From: Paludibacter sp.
Lineage (GTDB): Bacteria > Bacteroidota > Bacteroidia > Bacteroidales > Paludibacteraceae
DNA: 11,821 nucleotides
NCBI GenBank assembly: GCA_009787075.1
Contig: WRGS01000204.1
Location: 1-11,821 of the forward strand
Direction: 5' to 3'
The notes under the pieces were generated by a model. It was not told the DNA's origin. It searched no databases and was given only the letters and a program-made list of their open reading frames with translations. Shown piece by piece: positions 11,591-11,821 of the stretch (position 1 is the stretch's first letter; every line of letters begins with the position of its first letter). Position numbers and translations under genes: made by a program.

Positions 11591-11821
11591 TTATAAAAAA
11601 CTCGGATATACAATTTTCCGCGATTTTCCCAAGTAACATTTTGCCAATGAGGCGGTTGTTTGTCCTGCGGCAATCATCAGCGGACTGCGTTCGCCGTTTA
11701 TCGTAACATCTAAAACCGGAATTTGCAACAATTTTGCCTTTATTTCTTTTGATAATTCCGCAATATTTACCTTACTGTCAACGATTTCCACCACCAATTT
11801 ATCCACAAACGGACGATACGG
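11591..11821 (-). CDS. cas1: CRISPR-associated endonuclease Cas1, C-terminal part (type II-C-like)
   Basis: The frame is open to the right edge, so only the last 76 residues are seen. They start P-Y-R-P-F-V-D, which continues the Cas1 motif D(L/I)MEPYRP, and hold IKAKLLQIPVLDVTINGERSPLM (about 27-49) and TTASLAKCYLGKSRKIVYP (about 55-73). This ending is very close to that of Cas1 from Bacteroidetes type II-C systems. Cas1, as a complex with Cas2, inserts new spacers into CRISPR arrays. The catalytic Glu, His and Asp lie upstream, outside the window. In type II-C loci cas2 normally follows cas1, but here the next gene on this strand is brkB. A GTG at 11806 is not the start. Confidence 0.88.
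   Translation of the reverse strand, partial: PYRPFVDKLVVEIVDSKVNIAELSKEIKAKLLQIPVLDVTINGERSPLMIAAGQTTASLAKCYLGKSRKIVYPSFL

Noticed and set aside
11591..11806. A complete 71-residue gene starting at GTG 11806
   Set aside because: The frame is open to the window edge and the upstream residues PYRPF continue the Cas1 motif, so it is the end of a longer gene.

Overview
The window looks like a chromosomal piece of a Bacteroidetes bacterium, most likely of the order Bacteroidales. Four things point there: the gene order and protein sequences of the ribosomal cluster; promoters of the TTTG-N19/20-TAnnTTTG type; the near absence of Shine-Dalgarno sequences; and a type II-C-like Cas1 C-terminus. The DNA is AT-rich, and the gaps are very AT-rich. 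No genus can be named from this alone.

Positions 1-6746, all on the minus strand, hold the S10 ribosomal protein operon and the start of the spc operon: rpsJ, rplC, rplD, rplW, rplB, rpsS, rplV, rpsC, rplP, rpmC, rpsQ, rplN, rplX, rplE. Transcription runs right to left, from a clear promoter at 6857-6888, and continues past the left edge. Gaps are short, and rplV overlaps rpsC. Points of note are a 19-residue basic insertion in L23, a strong Shine-Dalgarno sequence in front of rplW, and a long Arg/Glu/Gly-rich tail on S3. The fusA gene that usually precedes rpsJ in this phylum is not there.

Positions 6747-9270 are an accessory, partly decayed region. In order it holds: a micro-ORF; a lipoprotein gene with its own promoter and a 1-nt frameshift near its 3' end; a GC-rich, hairpin-forming, attC-like block; a truncated DUF1016 (YhcG-type nuclease) gene with two in-frame palindromes; the first 25 codons of a phage tape-measure-like gene on the other strand; a 46-residue membrane peptide with its own promoter and a 23-bp palindrome at its start codon; and a small phage tail-region gene on the minus strand. 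I read 8411-9187 as the remnant of a prophage tail module with a moron-like small gene inside it.

Positions 9271-11821 hold a cation diffusion facilitator transporter (plus strand). It converges with a BrkB/YihY family membrane protein gene (minus strand), whose start lies 35 bp from the 3' end of a cas1 gene that runs off the right edge. A cas2 gene would usually follow cas1 in type II-C loci but is not there. No CRISPR array is visible in the window.
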